The notes under the pieces are model-generated. The model was not told the origin of the DNA, did no database searches, and was given only the letters and a program-made list of their open reading frames with translations. From UKL13-2 sp043744255 (lineage in GTDB: Bacteria; Pseudomonadota; Gammaproteobacteria; Burkholderiales; Usitatibacteraceae), in the NCBI GenBank assembly GCA_043744255.1, contig JAYTVA010000110.1, positions 76,715 through 140,714 of the forward strand: a stretch of DNA of 64,000 nucleotides, given 5' to 3'. The stretch's first letter is position 1, and every line of letters begins with the position of its first letter. Of the stretch, positions 17,145 to 25,458 are shown in pieces. The position numbers and the translations under genes were made by a program.

Positions 17145-18221
17145 TCAATGCGGAAACGGCCACAGACGCAATTTTTCCTTGGCGACGGCCCACAGCCGCG
17201 CCAATCCATGCGGCTCAACGATCAAGAAAAACACGATGAGCGCGCCGAATATCATCAGCTCGGTGTGCGCAACCAGCGCCGTGCTGATCCGATAGCCAAA
17301 GAGCGCACCGATCCACGGCAATGCCTGACTCAAAAAAATCGGCAGCAAGACAATAAATGCGGCCCCCAGAAACGAGCCCAAGAGCGAGCCCATGCCACCA
17401 ATAATAATCATGAAGAGCAAATTAAATGACAGCGTGATGTTGAACGCGAGCGGCTCCCACGAGCCCAGGTGTACGAACGCCCACAGCGCACCGGCAATGC
17501 CCACATAAAATCCGCTCACGGCAAACGCGCTGAGCTTCGCGTACACGGGGCGGATGCCAATCACCTCGGCGGCCACGTCCATGTCGCGCGTCGCCATCCA
17601 TGCGCGGCCGATGTGCGAGCGGGTGAGATTGCGCGCAAACACGGCGAGCACGACCAAGATCGACAGCACCAGAAAATATTTCGACAGCGGCGAATCAAAC
17701 TTCCAACCAAACATTTCGACATTCGACGGCGCAACGGAACCCGACGAAGAGTTGTTGGTGAACCACTTGACGCGTGCGAACAGCCAATCGAGAAAAAATT
17801 GCGCCGCGAGGGTCGCCACGGCGAGATACAAACCTTTGATCCGCAGACTCGGCGTGCCAAACAGCACGCACACCAGCGCCGTGATGAAACCCGCGATCAC
17901 CAACACGACGATGAAATTCAAACTCGGCACGCGCACATACAGGTTGTACGCCGCGTACGCGCCCACCGCCATGAACGCTGCCGTGCCCAGCGAAATCTGC
18001 CCGCAGTAGCCGACGAGGATATTCAAGCCAATGGCGGCCAAGGCCAAAATCAACCATGGCACCAAAATCGCGCGGAAAAAATAGTCGCTACTGGTGAGTG
18101 GAATCACGACGAATGCCACAACCGCGAGCGCCACAATGAACAGCCGATCCTGCAAAATCGGAAATAGCTGCTGATCGGCGGCGTAGCTGGTTTTGAACTG
18201 ACCGTTTTCTCTATAGAGCAT
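17145..18221 (-). CDS. livM: Liv-type ABC transporter permease LivM
   Basis: A 358-residue integral membrane protein with about nine hydrophobic segments and LivM hallmarks: GYCGQISLGTAAFMAVGAYA, the loop RIKGLYLAVATLAAQF, the EAA-like region GRAWMATRDMDVAAEVIG and the ending IVEPHGLARLW. It forms the translocation path with LivH. It starts 2 nt after livH. Confidence 0.92.
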   Translation of the reverse strand: MLYRENGQFKTSYAADQQLFPILQDRLFIVALAVVAFVVIPLTSSDYFFRAILVPWLILALAAIGLNILVGYCGQISLGTAAFMAVGAYAAYNLYVRVPSLNFIVVLVIAGFITALVCVLFGTPSLRIKGLYLAVATLAAQFFLDWLFARVKWFTNNSSSGSVAPSNVEMFGWKFDSPLSKYFLVLSILVVLAVFARNLTRSHIGRAWMATRDMDVAAEVIGIRPVYAKLSAFAVSGFYVGIAGALWAFVHLGSWEPLAFNITLSFNLLFMIIIGGMGSLLGSFLGAAFIVLLPIFLSQALPWIGALFGYRISTALVAHTELMIFGALIVFFLIVEPHGLARLWAVAKEKLRLWPFPH

Positions 18222-18223
18222 GG

Positions 18224-19267
18224 CTACACCCGATCAATGTGTCGCTCGCCGAACAAGCCTTCGGGGCGAATCAACAGGAACAACAACGCCAACACATACG
18301 CAAACCAGTTTTCGATGCCGCCGCCTGCGAGGTCGAATTGACTGACCATCCACGGGCTCAAAAATACTTCTGCCATTTTTTCACCAACACCAATGATGAG
18401 CCCACCGATGATAGCCCCCGGCACGGAGGTCAAACCGCCGAGAATGACCACTGGCAAGGCTTTCAGGGCAATCAGCGACAGTGAAAACTGCACGCCAAGC
18501 TTAGAACCCCAGATCACGCCGGCCACCAGCGCGACCACACCGGCCACCGCCCAGACGATCACCCAGATGTGATTGAGCGGGATGCCAATCGACTGCGCGG
18601 CCTGATGATCGTCGGCCACCGCGCGCAATGCACGACCGGTCGGCGTCTTCTGGAAAAACAGTGCGAGCGCGATCACCAACACGGTGGCGATGGCAGCCGC
18701 GATCAAGTCTTCTTTGGAGAGCAGCACGCCGCCTTGAAATGTCGATTCCAAAATCATCATCGGCTCTTTGGGAATGCCAAGATCAATTTTGTAAATGTCG
18801 CTGCCCCAGATGGTCTGGCCGAGACCGTCGAGAAAATATGACACGCCGAGCGTGGCCATCAACAGTACAACGCCGTCTTGGTTCACGAGTTTTCGTAGCA
18901 CCCATTTCTCAATGAGGATCGCCAGCAACAGCATAATCCCGACGGTCAGAATCAAGGCGACTGTCAATGCCGGAAAGCCAGCAGGGATGCCGGTCCACGC
19001 GGGAATCCACTCCGCGAGCCGCGCCATTGCTAGTGCTGCGAATAGCACCATCGCCCCTTGCGCAAAATTGAACACGCCGGATGCCTTGAAAATCAGCACG
19101 AATCCCAGTGCCACCAGCGAGTACAGCACGCCGGACATCAAGCCGCCAAGCAACACCTCAACATAGAAGCCAAACGTGGTGCTGGCGATGAACAGTGGTG
19201 CAACAAGTCCCACTGCCAGCAATCCACCCAGCGCATACACCGCCCAATTCTTATTCAGTTTTTTCAA
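18224..19267 (-). CDS. livH: Liv-type ABC transporter permease LivH
   Basis: A 347-residue integral membrane protein with the LivH pattern GVLYSLVALGFVLIFKASGVFNFAQG near the N-terminus, TPTGRALRAVADDHQAAQSIG (the EAA-like loop) and PGAIIGGLIIGVGE, ending RPEGLFGERHIDRV. It overlaps livG by 4 nt, so translation is probably coupled. Confidence 0.93.
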   Translation of the reverse strand: MKKLNKNWAVYALGGLLAVGLVAPLFIASTTFGFYVEVLLGGLMSGVLYSLVALGFVLIFKASGVFNFAQGAMVLFAALAMARLAEWIPAWTGIPAGFPALTVALILTVGIMLLLAILIEKWVLRKLVNQDGVVLLMATLGVSYFLDGLGQTIWGSDIYKIDLGIPKEPMMILESTFQGGVLLSKEDLIAAAIATVLVIALALFFQKTPTGRALRAVADDHQAAQSIGIPLNHIWVIVWAVAGVVALVAGVIWGSKLGVQFSLSLIALKALPVVILGGLTSVPGAIIGGLIIGVGEKMAEVFLSPWMVSQFDLAGGGIENWFAYVLALLFLLIRPEGLFGERHIDRV

Positions 19268-20043
19268 TGCTGCACTCCCAGATAGGCGTCGATGACGGCC
19301 TGATTTGCGCGCACGTCATCCGGCGTTCCATCGCCAATTTTTTTGCCGTAATCGAGTACCACCACCCGATCAGAAATATCCATCACCACCCCCATGTCGT
19401 GCTCGATCAAGACGATGGTGGTGCCGAATTCTTGATTGATGTCGAGCACGAAGCGGCACATGTCCTGCTTCTCTTCCATGTTCATACCGGCCATCGGCTC
19501 ATCGAGCAGCAAGAGTTTTGGCTCCATCGCCAGCGCCCGGCCAAGATCGACGCGCTTTTGCAGGCCGTACGGCAACTGGCCGACCGGTGTTTTGCGAATC
19601 GCTTGGATTTCCAGAAAGTCGATGATCTGCTCCACGCGCTCGCGATGCTGCAATTCTTCACGCTTCGCCGCGCCCAAATAGAACGCCTGTTGAAACAGAT
19701 TGGACTTCATGCGCAAGTTGCGGCCGGTCATCAAATTGTCCAGCACACTCATCCCTTTGAAGAGGGCAATATTCTGGAAAGTCCGCGCCACGCCTTGCTT
19801 TGCGACCAGATGCGGCTCCATCGCTGGGCGCTGTTCACCCATGAACGTGATGCTGCCGCGCTGCGGGTGATAGACGCCGTTAATGACGTTGAGCATCGAC
19901 GATTTGCCTGCACCGTTAGGCCCGATGATCGCGCGCACTTCGCGTTCGCGCACGTCAAAACTGATGTTCGATAGCGCCTGCACGCCGCCGAACGCGAGCG
20001 AGATTTCCTCGACCTTGAGGATAACGTCGCCGATGTTACTCAT
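19264..20043 (-). CDS. livG: Liv-type ABC transporter ATPase LivG
   Basis: A 259-residue ABC ATPase with Walker A GPNGAGKSS, a degenerate signature region LPYGLQKRVDLGRAL as usual for LivG, Walker B LLLLDEPMAGMN and the H-loop LIEHDMGVVM. It pairs with LivF. It overlaps the acyl-CoA synthetase by 4 nt upstream and livH by 4 nt downstream. Confidence 0.93.
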   Translation of the reverse strand: MSNIGDVILKVEEISLAFGGVQALSNISFDVREREVRAIIGPNGAGKSSMLNVINGVYHPQRGSITFMGEQRPAMEPHLVAKQGVARTFQNIALFKGMSVLDNLMTGRNLRMKSNLFQQAFYLGAAKREELQHRERVEQIIDFLEIQAIRKTPVGQLPYGLQKRVDLGRALAMEPKLLLLDEPMAGMNMEEKQDMCRFVLDINQEFGTTIVLIEHDMGVVMDISDRVVVLDYGKKIGDGTPDDVRANQAVIDAYLGVQH

Positions 20044-22016
20044 GCGACCATCCGGTTCATCTTTGCGGCTTCATCGGGTGTGTAGGTTGCAACGTCACAC
20101 ACACGCAAATCCGCCTTCACCGTACCCGAGCGGCCATCTTCAAATTTCACCACCGCTTCAATCTCCACATGATCGGACGCCCCGTACAGCGCATCGACGA
20201 TCACTGCGTATTTGTCGGCGATCACGCGTCTGCGTACCTTGCGTGTGCGCGTGAGCTCACCATCATCGGCATCCAGCTCTTTGTGCAAAATCACGAAGCG
20301 TTTGATTTGCGAGCCGCACAATTTTAGGTCGCCCGCCAGATCGAGATTCACTTGCCGGAGTTCGTCGCGAATCAGCTCGTAGACTTCCGGTTTCGCGGCA
20401 AGGTCGGTGTAGCCCGCGTAACCAAGATTGCGACGCTCCGCCCAATCGCCCACGGCCGCCATGTCGATATTTATCATTGCGGTGGCGTGCGCATGCTGGT
20501 CACCGAACGCAACCGCCTCTTTAATGTGCGAGAAAAACTTCACCTTGTTTTCGAGATACTTCGGTGCGAACAACGTACCGTCCTTGAGGCGACCGACATC
20601 CTTGGCGCGATCAATGATCTTCAGATGACCTTCCGCGTCAAAGTAGCCCGCGTCGCCGGTATGAAACCATCCATCTTTATCTTTGGTCTCAGCCGTCGCT
20701 TCCGGATTGCGGAAATACTCGGTGAACAGTCCCGGCGTTTTCACCAAAATTTCGCCGTCGTCTTGCAACTTGATTTCCACGCCGGGCAGCGGTGGGCCAA
20801 CAGTGTCAGCACGCACGCCGCCATTTGGCTGCACGCAGACAAACACCGTGGTTTCTGTTTGGCCGTAGAGCTGTTTCAAATTGATGCCAATCGAGCGATA
20901 GAACACGAACAGGTCCGGGCCAATCGCCTCACCCGCCGTGTACGCGACACGCACGCGGCTCATGCCGAGCGCATTGCGTAACGGGCCGTAGACGGCGATG
21001 TTGCCCAGCGCATAGCGCAGGCGATCCAGCGCTGACACTGGCTGACCGTCGAGAATTTTGGCACCAACCCGTTTGGCAAGCCCCATGAAGTAATGGAACA
21101 ACCGGCGCTTGATGCTGCTCGCATCTTCCATGCGAATCATCACCGAGGTGAGCAAGCCTTCCAGCACGCGCGGTGGCGCGAAGTAATAGGTCGGCCCAAT
21201 CTCGCGCATATCGGTCATCACCGTATCGGCAGACTCCGGGCACGACACGCAAAAACCTGCAACCAACGATTGGGTATACGAAAACAAATTCTGACCAATC
21301 CACGCCATCGGCAGATACGCGAGCAGTTCTTCGTTAGCAGTGAGGCCTTCAAATTCGCAGTACGCACGACCCGTCGCGATCATCGCTTTGTGGGTTAACA
21401 CCACGCCTTTGGGTGAGCCAGTGGTGCCCGAGGTGTAGAACAGCGCCGCCGTATCGTCCGACGCGCCCTTATTGACTTCATCGGCAAAAAACGTGGGGTG
21501 CGCAGCGGCGAATTCACGCCCGAGTTGCTGCACTTTTTCATAACTAATGAGCGCCGGATCGTCGTAATCGCGTAGCCCGCGCGGATCGTCATAGATGATG
21601 TGCTTGAGGCTCGGACACGACTCGCGAATTTCGAGCAGCTTATCGACTTGCTCCTGATCTTCCGCAATCGCAAATTCAATCTCGGCGTTCTCAAAAACGA
21701 ACACCATTTCTTGTGCAACCGCGTCCTGATAGAGCGGTGCCGGGATGCCGCCGAGCGACTGCGCAGCGGTGAGTGCCCAGTACAAGCGCGGGCGATTTTC
21801 GCCAATGACGGCGAGCGTCTGCCCGCGCTTGAACCCAAGAGCAGCAAAGCCCTCAGCGAGCGCTTTGGTCTGTGCCAAGCTCTGCGCCCACGAGTACGTC
21901 TGCCAGATGCCCAAATCCTTCTCACGTAACGCGGGCGCCTCGCCGCGTACGCGCGCATGCTCGATCAGCAAGCGGGGAAATGTGACCTCTGTTGTTGACA
22001 TGGCCGTGGTCGGCAT
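20040..22016 (-). CDS. Long-chain acyl-CoA synthetase-like AMP-forming ligase
   Basis: A 658-residue adenylate-forming enzyme with the P-loop FYTSGTTGSPKGVVLTH, the YGQTETTVF motif, and DGWFHTGDAGYFDAEGHLKIIDR followed by the KDVGRLKDGTLFAPKYLENK hinge. The layout matches long-chain fatty acid-CoA ligases. It would convert a carboxylic acid to its CoA thioester. The ATG at 22016 is chosen because GGAGGG is 6 nt upstream; an in-frame start 54 nt earlier lacks this. It is the first gene of the Liv-type operon, so one transcript would encode activation at both ends and transport between. The substrate is unknown. Confidence 0.9.
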   Translation of the reverse strand: MPTTAMSTTEVTFPRLLIEHARVRGEAPALREKDLGIWQTYSWAQSLAQTKALAEGFAALGFKRGQTLAVIGENRPRLYWALTAAQSLGGIPAPLYQDAVAQEMVFVFENAEIEFAIAEDQEQVDKLLEIRESCPSLKHIIYDDPRGLRDYDDPALISYEKVQQLGREFAAAHPTFFADEVNKGASDDTAALFYTSGTTGSPKGVVLTHKAMIATGRAYCEFEGLTANEELLAYLPMAWIGQNLFSYTQSLVAGFCVSCPESADTVMTDMREIGPTYYFAPPRVLEGLLTSVMIRMEDASSIKRRLFHYFMGLAKRVGAKILDGQPVSALDRLRYALGNIAVYGPLRNALGMSRVRVAYTAGEAIGPDLFVFYRSIGINLKQLYGQTETTVFVCVQPNGGVRADTVGPPLPGVEIKLQDDGEILVKTPGLFTEYFRNPEATAETKDKDGWFHTGDAGYFDAEGHLKIIDRAKDVGRLKDGTLFAPKYLENKVKFFSHIKEAVAFGDQHAHATAMINIDMAAVGDWAERRNLGYAGYTDLAAKPEVYELIRDELRQVNLDLAGDLKLCGSQIKRFVILHKELDADDGELTRTRKVRRRVIADKYAVIVDALYGASDHVEIEAVVKFEDGRSGTVKADLRVCDVATYTPDEAAKMNRMVA

Positions 22017-22106
22017 GTCGTCCCTCCTCGTCGATAAAAAGGTGCTTCTCAATACGTGGTTTACAGTCAACGCGGGCGAAGTGTAGCGAAGATGTCACGT
22101 GTATAG

Positions 22107-22124
22107 TTGTCGTCAGGATGACAA
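22107..22124. promoter_or_regulatory. Near-perfect 18-bp palindrome in the divergent promoter region
   Basis: TTGTCGTC-AG-GATGACAA has arms matching at 7 of 8 positions. It lies just before or at the start of the Crp/Fnr-type regulator gene and about 90 bp upstream of the divergent acyl-CoA synthetase gene. Position and symmetry suggest an operator, possibly for the regulator itself. Confidence 0.5.
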
Positions 22125-22129
22125 TTACC

Positions 22130-22831
22130 ATGCTGCAACGCACCATTCCAGACCATCAAGCCCTGCTCGCAGCCTTCCTCGCATCGTCACGATGGAGTGC
22201 AAGCCTCGCCGCCGACGAAGTCGCGCGCGCCGCGTCCGAAATCATCGTCAAGCGTATTCCCGCCGGTGGCTTCGTGTGCAAAAAAGGTGAGAACGTCGAT
22301 CACTGGATTGGCGTGATGGATGGTCTCGCCAAGATGAGCTTATTTTCGGTCGATGGCAAGCTCACCACGCTCACCGGCGTGCCGTCCGGTGGATGGTTTG
22401 GCGAAGGCTCAATTTTGAAAGACGAGCCACGTCGTTACGACATCGTTGCATTGCGTACGAGCCTGATTGGCTACATGCCACGCGTAACCTTCTTTCGTCT
22501 GCTCGACACCAACATTGGCTTCAATCGCTTCCTCATTCAACAATTAAACGAACGCCTCGGCCAATTCATCGGCATCGTCGAAGGCGAGCGCCTGCTTGAG
22601 CCCAACGCAAAGGTCGCGCGTTGTCTCGGCGCCCTATTCAACCCCGTCCTCTACCCCGGCCTCGGTCGCCATCTGCAAATCTCGCAGGAGGAGATCGGGT
22701 TACTGGCCGGCGTCTCGCGGCAACGCGTCAATCAGGCGTTGCCGGTGTTGGAACGGGCGGGATTATTGAAAGTCGAATCGGTGGGCGTGACGGTGATTGA
22801 TCTACTGGGGTTGCAGCGGTTTGAGGCTTGA
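22130..22831 (+). CDS. Crp/Fnr-family transcriptional regulator
   Basis: A 233-residue regulator with an N-terminal cyclic nucleotide-binding-type beta-roll (about residues 25-140, for example GGFVCKKGENVDHWIGVMDG and GGWFGEGSILKDEPRRYD) and a C-terminal winged helix (ISQEEIGLLAGVSRQRVNQALPVL within about 175-215). There is no Cys cluster for an Fe-S centre as in Fnr. The start is either ATG 22130 (AGGA 11 nt upstream) or ATG 22118 (adding four residues). It is divergent from the Liv-type/acyl-CoA ligase operon and probably controls it. Similar regulators are common beside aromatic acid and fatty acid genes; the effector is unknown. Confidence 0.88.
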   Translation: MLQRTIPDHQALLAAFLASSRWSASLAADEVARAASEIIVKRIPAGGFVCKKGENVDHWIGVMDGLAKMSLFSVDGKLTTLTGVPSGGWFGEGSILKDEPRRYDIVALRTSLIGYMPRVTFFRLLDTNIGFNRFLIQQLNERLGQFIGIVEGERLLEPNAKVARCLGALFNPVLYPGLGRHLQISQEEIGLLAGVSRQRVNQALPVLERAGLLKVESVGVTVIDLLGLQRFEA

Positions 22832-22900
22832 ACAATACGAAGAGCTGCACAGATCTGAACGCGCCGCAACCGCAACCACAAACCCTACAAAGCCGCCCTA

Positions 22901-23056
22901 ATGAAACTCGTCATCGCCCTGACCTTCCTCATCGCTCCTTGGTTGATCTTCGCGGCCTTCGCCACGCCGAGTAAAGACCCCAGCATCATCGGTCTACTCA
23001 TCACGCTTGCGATCTCGGCCTACGGCCTCACCCTCCTCATCAGCCGCAAGAAATAA
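22901..23056 (+). CDS. Small two-helix membrane protein upstream of fdhD
   Basis: A 51-residue ORF with two hydrophobic segments (about residues 3-20 and 28-47) and a basic tail (SRKK). Codon third positions are strongly C/G as in neighbouring genes, which supports real coding. It ends 2 nt before the fdhD start, so it is probably co-translated. No strong ribosome site is visible. The family is not recognised. Confidence 0.5.
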   Translation: MKLVIALTFLIAPWLIFAAFATPSKDPSIIGLLITLAISAYGLTLLISRKK

Positions 23057-23058
23057 TC

Positions 23059-23865
23059 ATGACCCGTCCCACTCTTACCAACGCTGCCCGCCCCGCCACC
23101 TTCACCGTCGATGCCGTCGACGAACACGGCGCGCTGCAACCCACTCCCATCGCGGGCGAACATCCGCTGACGATCTACGTCGATAAGCGCGAGATTCTTA
23201 CCATCATGACCTTGGGTGCCGCGCCGGAAGCGTTGGTGATTGGCTATTTGCGCAACCAGCGTTTGCTGAATTCGATTGATGAAATCGTCTCGGTGCAAGT
23301 GGATTGGGACGTGAACGCGTGTTCGGTGGTCACGCGCCACGGCCTGAAAAACCTCGACGAAAAAATGGCCAAGCGCACAAAAACCACCGGCTGCGGCGAA
23401 GGCACGGTGTTCGGCGATTTGATGGCGGATTTGGACAACGTGCGGCTGCCAACCGATGTGCGCATCACCCAAACCACGCTCTACACACTGCTGAACAACA
23501 TGCGGCTACACGAGTCGATCTACAAACAAGCAGGTGCCGTGCACGGCTGCGCGCTGGGGTCGCGTGAGGGCGAAATTTTGACCTTCGTGGAGGACGTGGG
23601 TCGCCACAACGCGGTTGATGCGATTGCTGGTCGGATGTGGCTGGAAGGTGTCGATGGCGGCGATAAAATTTTTTACACGACGGGGCGTTTGACCTCGGAG
23701 ATGGTGATTAAAGCTGCACAAATGGGCATCCCGTTTCTGGTCTCGCGCTCGGGGTTGACGCAGATGGGTTATGACATCGCGCAAAAAGTGGGGATTACGA
23801 TGATTGGGCGAGCGGTGAATAAACATTACCTGTTGTTTACGGGTGCAGCGCGGTTGACGGCATGA
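23059..23865 (+). CDS. fdhD: Formate dehydrogenase accessory sulfurtransferase FdhD
   Basis: A 268-residue protein of the FdhD family, which transfers sulfur to the molybdenum/tungsten bis-MGD cofactor of formate dehydrogenase. It has the central RTKTTGCGEGTVFGD segment holding the conserved cysteine region, and the MRLHESIYKQAGAVHGCAL and EDVGRHNAVDAIAG motifs. The usual CxxC is reduced here to a single Cys in TGCGEG. It begins a run of molybdenum-cofactor genes with mobA and moeA, although no formate dehydrogenase is present in the window. Confidence 0.93.
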   Translation: MTRPTLTNAARPATFTVDAVDEHGALQPTPIAGEHPLTIYVDKREILTIMTLGAAPEALVIGYLRNQRLLNSIDEIVSVQVDWDVNACSVVTRHGLKNLDEKMAKRTKTTGCGEGTVFGDLMADLDNVRLPTDVRITQTTLYTLLNNMRLHESIYKQAGAVHGCALGSREGEILTFVEDVGRHNAVDAIAGRMWLEGVDGGDKIFYTTGRLTSEMVIKAAQMGIPFLVSRSGLTQMGYDIAQKVGITMIGRAVNKHYLLFTGAARLTA

Positions 23866-24374
23866 CCTTGCTTGCCCTTGCGAAGGGAATGCGGGCGGAG
23901 CCGACGGATGCGGAGCATCGTGTTTGGCAGAATCTGCGTGCCGAGCGTTTGGGCGGATTCAAGTTTCGGCGGCAGGAGCCGATGGGAAATTACATTCTGG
24001 ATTTTGTTTGCTATGAGCGCCGCGTCATTGTTGAGTTAGATGGCGGGCAGCATGGCGAGTCGAATTGTGATCTGTTGCGCGATGATTGGTTGCGCAGACA
24101 GGGATTTGTGATTTTGCGTTTTTGGAATAGCGAGGTGTTTGAGAATTTGGAGGGGGTATTGGAGCGCACATTGGCGCAATTGCAAGCGCTGCCACCCTCT
24201 CCCCAACCCCTCGCGCGTTCAGGGAGAGGAGCTAGACGGCGGCCTGCCACCGTTCCCGCAAGCATAGACGCCCTACGCCCGCTACCTTCCCTCCCCCTTG
24301 ACGGGGGAGGGATTGAGGGAGAGGGTGATGTGTCCTCGAAGTACAGCAACAAAAATGGTCACCGTGCCAAATGA
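23862..24374 (+). CDS. DUF559 (Vsr-like) endonuclease-fold protein
   Basis: A 170-residue protein. Residues 1-110 form a DUF559 domain related to very-short-patch repair endonucleases: LRAERLGGFKFRRQEP, YILDFVCYERRVIVELDGGQH and the end VILRFWNSEVFENLEGV. Acidic residues typical of the PD-(D/E)xK-like fold are present. The last 60 residues are translated from the first copy of a palindromic repeat (PPSPQPL...SLPLDGGGIEGEG) and are unlikely to be part of the fold. The start overlaps fdhD as ATGA, and its stop overlaps the next repeat-encoded ORF in the same way. The cellular role is unknown. Confidence 0.75.
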   Translation: MTLLALAKGMRAEPTDAEHRVWQNLRAERLGGFKFRRQEPMGNYILDFVCYERRVIVELDGGQHGESNCDLLRDDWLRRQGFVILRFWNSEVFENLEGVLERTLAQLQALPPSPQPLARSGRGARRRPATVPASIDALRPLPSLPLDGGGIEGEGDVSSKYSNKNGHRAK

Positions 24375-24832
24375 ACTTCCAACTTTCCACCGCAGTTTTT
24401 GGATGCACGAAACTGCGAGCAGCAGCACCCTTGCGAACACTGCCACCCTCTCCCCAACCCCTCCCCCGTCCAGGGGGAGGGGCTAGATCGCAGCGTGCAG
24501 GCGTCAGTACAAAAAATGACGCCCTCCGCACCCTACCTTCCCTCCCCCTTGACGGGGGAGGGATTGAGGGAGAGGGTGATGTCTCCACGAAGTACAGCTC
24601 TGAAATTGGTCACTGCTCCAAATGAACTGCAATCAATCTTCCTCAGTTTTCGTCCTCGCCGGGATGCGAGCGGTCGCACCCTTGCAAACGCCGCCACCCT
24701 CTCCCCAACCCCTTCCCCGTCCAGGGGGAGGGGCTAGATCGGGGATTGCCACGAGCGTCGCAACAATAGACGCCCTCCGCCCGTCACCTTCCCTCCCCCT
24801 CGACGGGGGAGGGATTGAGGGAGAGGGTGATG
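24191..24832 (+). repeat. Three-copy 251-bp tandem repeat with 140-bp palindromic element
   Basis: Three 140-bp copies lie at 24191-24330, 24442-24581 and 24693-24832, starting exactly 251 bp apart. Each begins with ACCCTCTCCCC and ends with GGGAGAGGGT, which pair with each other. Inside are two further hairpins (CCCCTCCCCCGTCC / GGGGGAGGGG type and CCTCCCCCTTGACGGGGGAGG). The 111-bp spacers are also related, so a larger unit was duplicated in tandem. The element resembles REP/BIME-type intergenic palindromes. The first copy forms the C-terminus of the DUF559 gene. Apart from the small ORFs below, the region 24375-24872 holds no other gene. Confidence 0.85.
24371..24625 (+). CDS. Repeat-encoded 84-residue ORF A, coupled by ATGA overlaps
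   Basis: An open frame that starts by ATGA overlap with the DUF559 stop and ends by ATGA overlap with ORF B. Its sequence is largely dictated by the palindromic repeat (PPSPQPLPRPGGGARS, PSLPLDGGGIEGEG), so it may be only a by-product of the repeat. The conserved coupling is the argument for translation. Confidence 0.3.
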   Translation: MNFQLSTAVFGCTKLRAAAPLRTLPPSPQPLPRPGGGARSQRAGVSTKNDALRTLPSLPLDGGGIEGEGDVSTKYSSEIGHCSK

Positions 24833-24876
24833 CGTCCACGAAGTACCCCGTCAACATCACTCACCACACACCATGA
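24622..24876 (+). CDS. Repeat-encoded 84-residue ORF B, coupled to mobA by ATGA overlap
   Basis: A near-copy of ORF A, displaced by exactly 251 bp. Its stop overlaps the mobA start (ATGA at 24873-24876). The same caution applies: it may be a passive product of repeat duplication, though it could carry ribosomes into mobA. Confidence 0.3.
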   Translation: MNCNQSSSVFVLAGMRAVAPLQTPPPSPQPLPRPGGGARSGIATSVATIDALRPSPSLPLDGGGIEGEGDASTKYPVNITHHTP

Positions 24877-25457
24877 CAAAAATCACCGCCCTCATTCTCG
24901 CCGGTGGTCGCGGCTCACGCATGGGCAGCGTCGATAAAGGCTTGCAGGTTTTCCAACACCAGCCGATGGTCACGCATGTGATCGAGCGCCTCGCACCGCA
25001 GGCTGATGAAATCATCATCAACGCCAATCGCAGCCTCGATGAATATGCCGCCTACGGTCACCGCGTGATCCCCGACGCGATTGACGGTTTCGCCGGCCCG
25101 CTGGCGGGGTTGCAGGTGGGCATGCTGCACGCGACGCATCCCTTGATCGTCACCGCACCCTGCGATTCGCCGTTCCTGCCGCTGGATTTGGTGGCGCGCC
25201 TCTACGACGCGCTGGAAAAAGAAAATGCCGATCTCGCGGTCGCAAAAACCTTCGATCAGGCGCATCCAGTGTTTTGTTTGGTAAAGCGCGATCAGGAGCC
25301 ACACCTGCGCGCGTTCCTCGAAACCGGCCAGCGAAAAATTGACAAGTGGTACGCAACGCTGAAGGTCGTCGAGGTGCCGTTTGACGACGAAGAAGCGGCC
25401 TTCGCCAACATCAATACCGTAGACGAATTACGCGCGCTGGAAAAACCGGCGTCCTGA
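24873..25457 (+). CDS. mobA: Molybdenum cofactor guanylyltransferase MobA
   Basis: A 194-residue nucleotidyltransferase with the GTP-binding start LILAGGRGSRMG, followed by the DKGL motif and the catalytic region APCDSPFLP. It converts Mo-molybdopterin to the guanine dinucleotide form used by DMSO-reductase-family enzymes such as formate dehydrogenase, which fits its neighbours fdhD and moeA. Its start overlaps the stop of the repeat-encoded ORF before it. Confidence 0.93.
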   Translation: MTKITALILAGGRGSRMGSVDKGLQVFQHQPMVTHVIERLAPQADEIIINANRSLDEYAAYGHRVIPDAIDGFAGPLAGLQVGMLHATHPLIVTAPCDSPFLPLDLVARLYDALEKENADLAVAKTFDQAHPVFCLVKRDQEPHLRAFLETGQRKIDKWYATLKVVEVPFDDEEAAFANINTVDELRALEKPAS

Positions 25458-25458
25458 G

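Noticed and set aside
17469..18167. A 232-residue plus-strand ORF inside livM
   Set aside because: The product is Arg/His/Gln-rich and the opposite strand is a clear permease gene.
24191..24832. Regular repeat array that might be a CRISPR
   Set aside because: Units are 140 bp with 111-bp related spacers, contain internal hairpins, and no cas genes are near.
24008..24860. Minus-strand ORFs across the repeats (Pro/Gly/Arg-rich)
   Set aside because: They arise from the palindromic repeat and lie antisense to the coupled gene chain.
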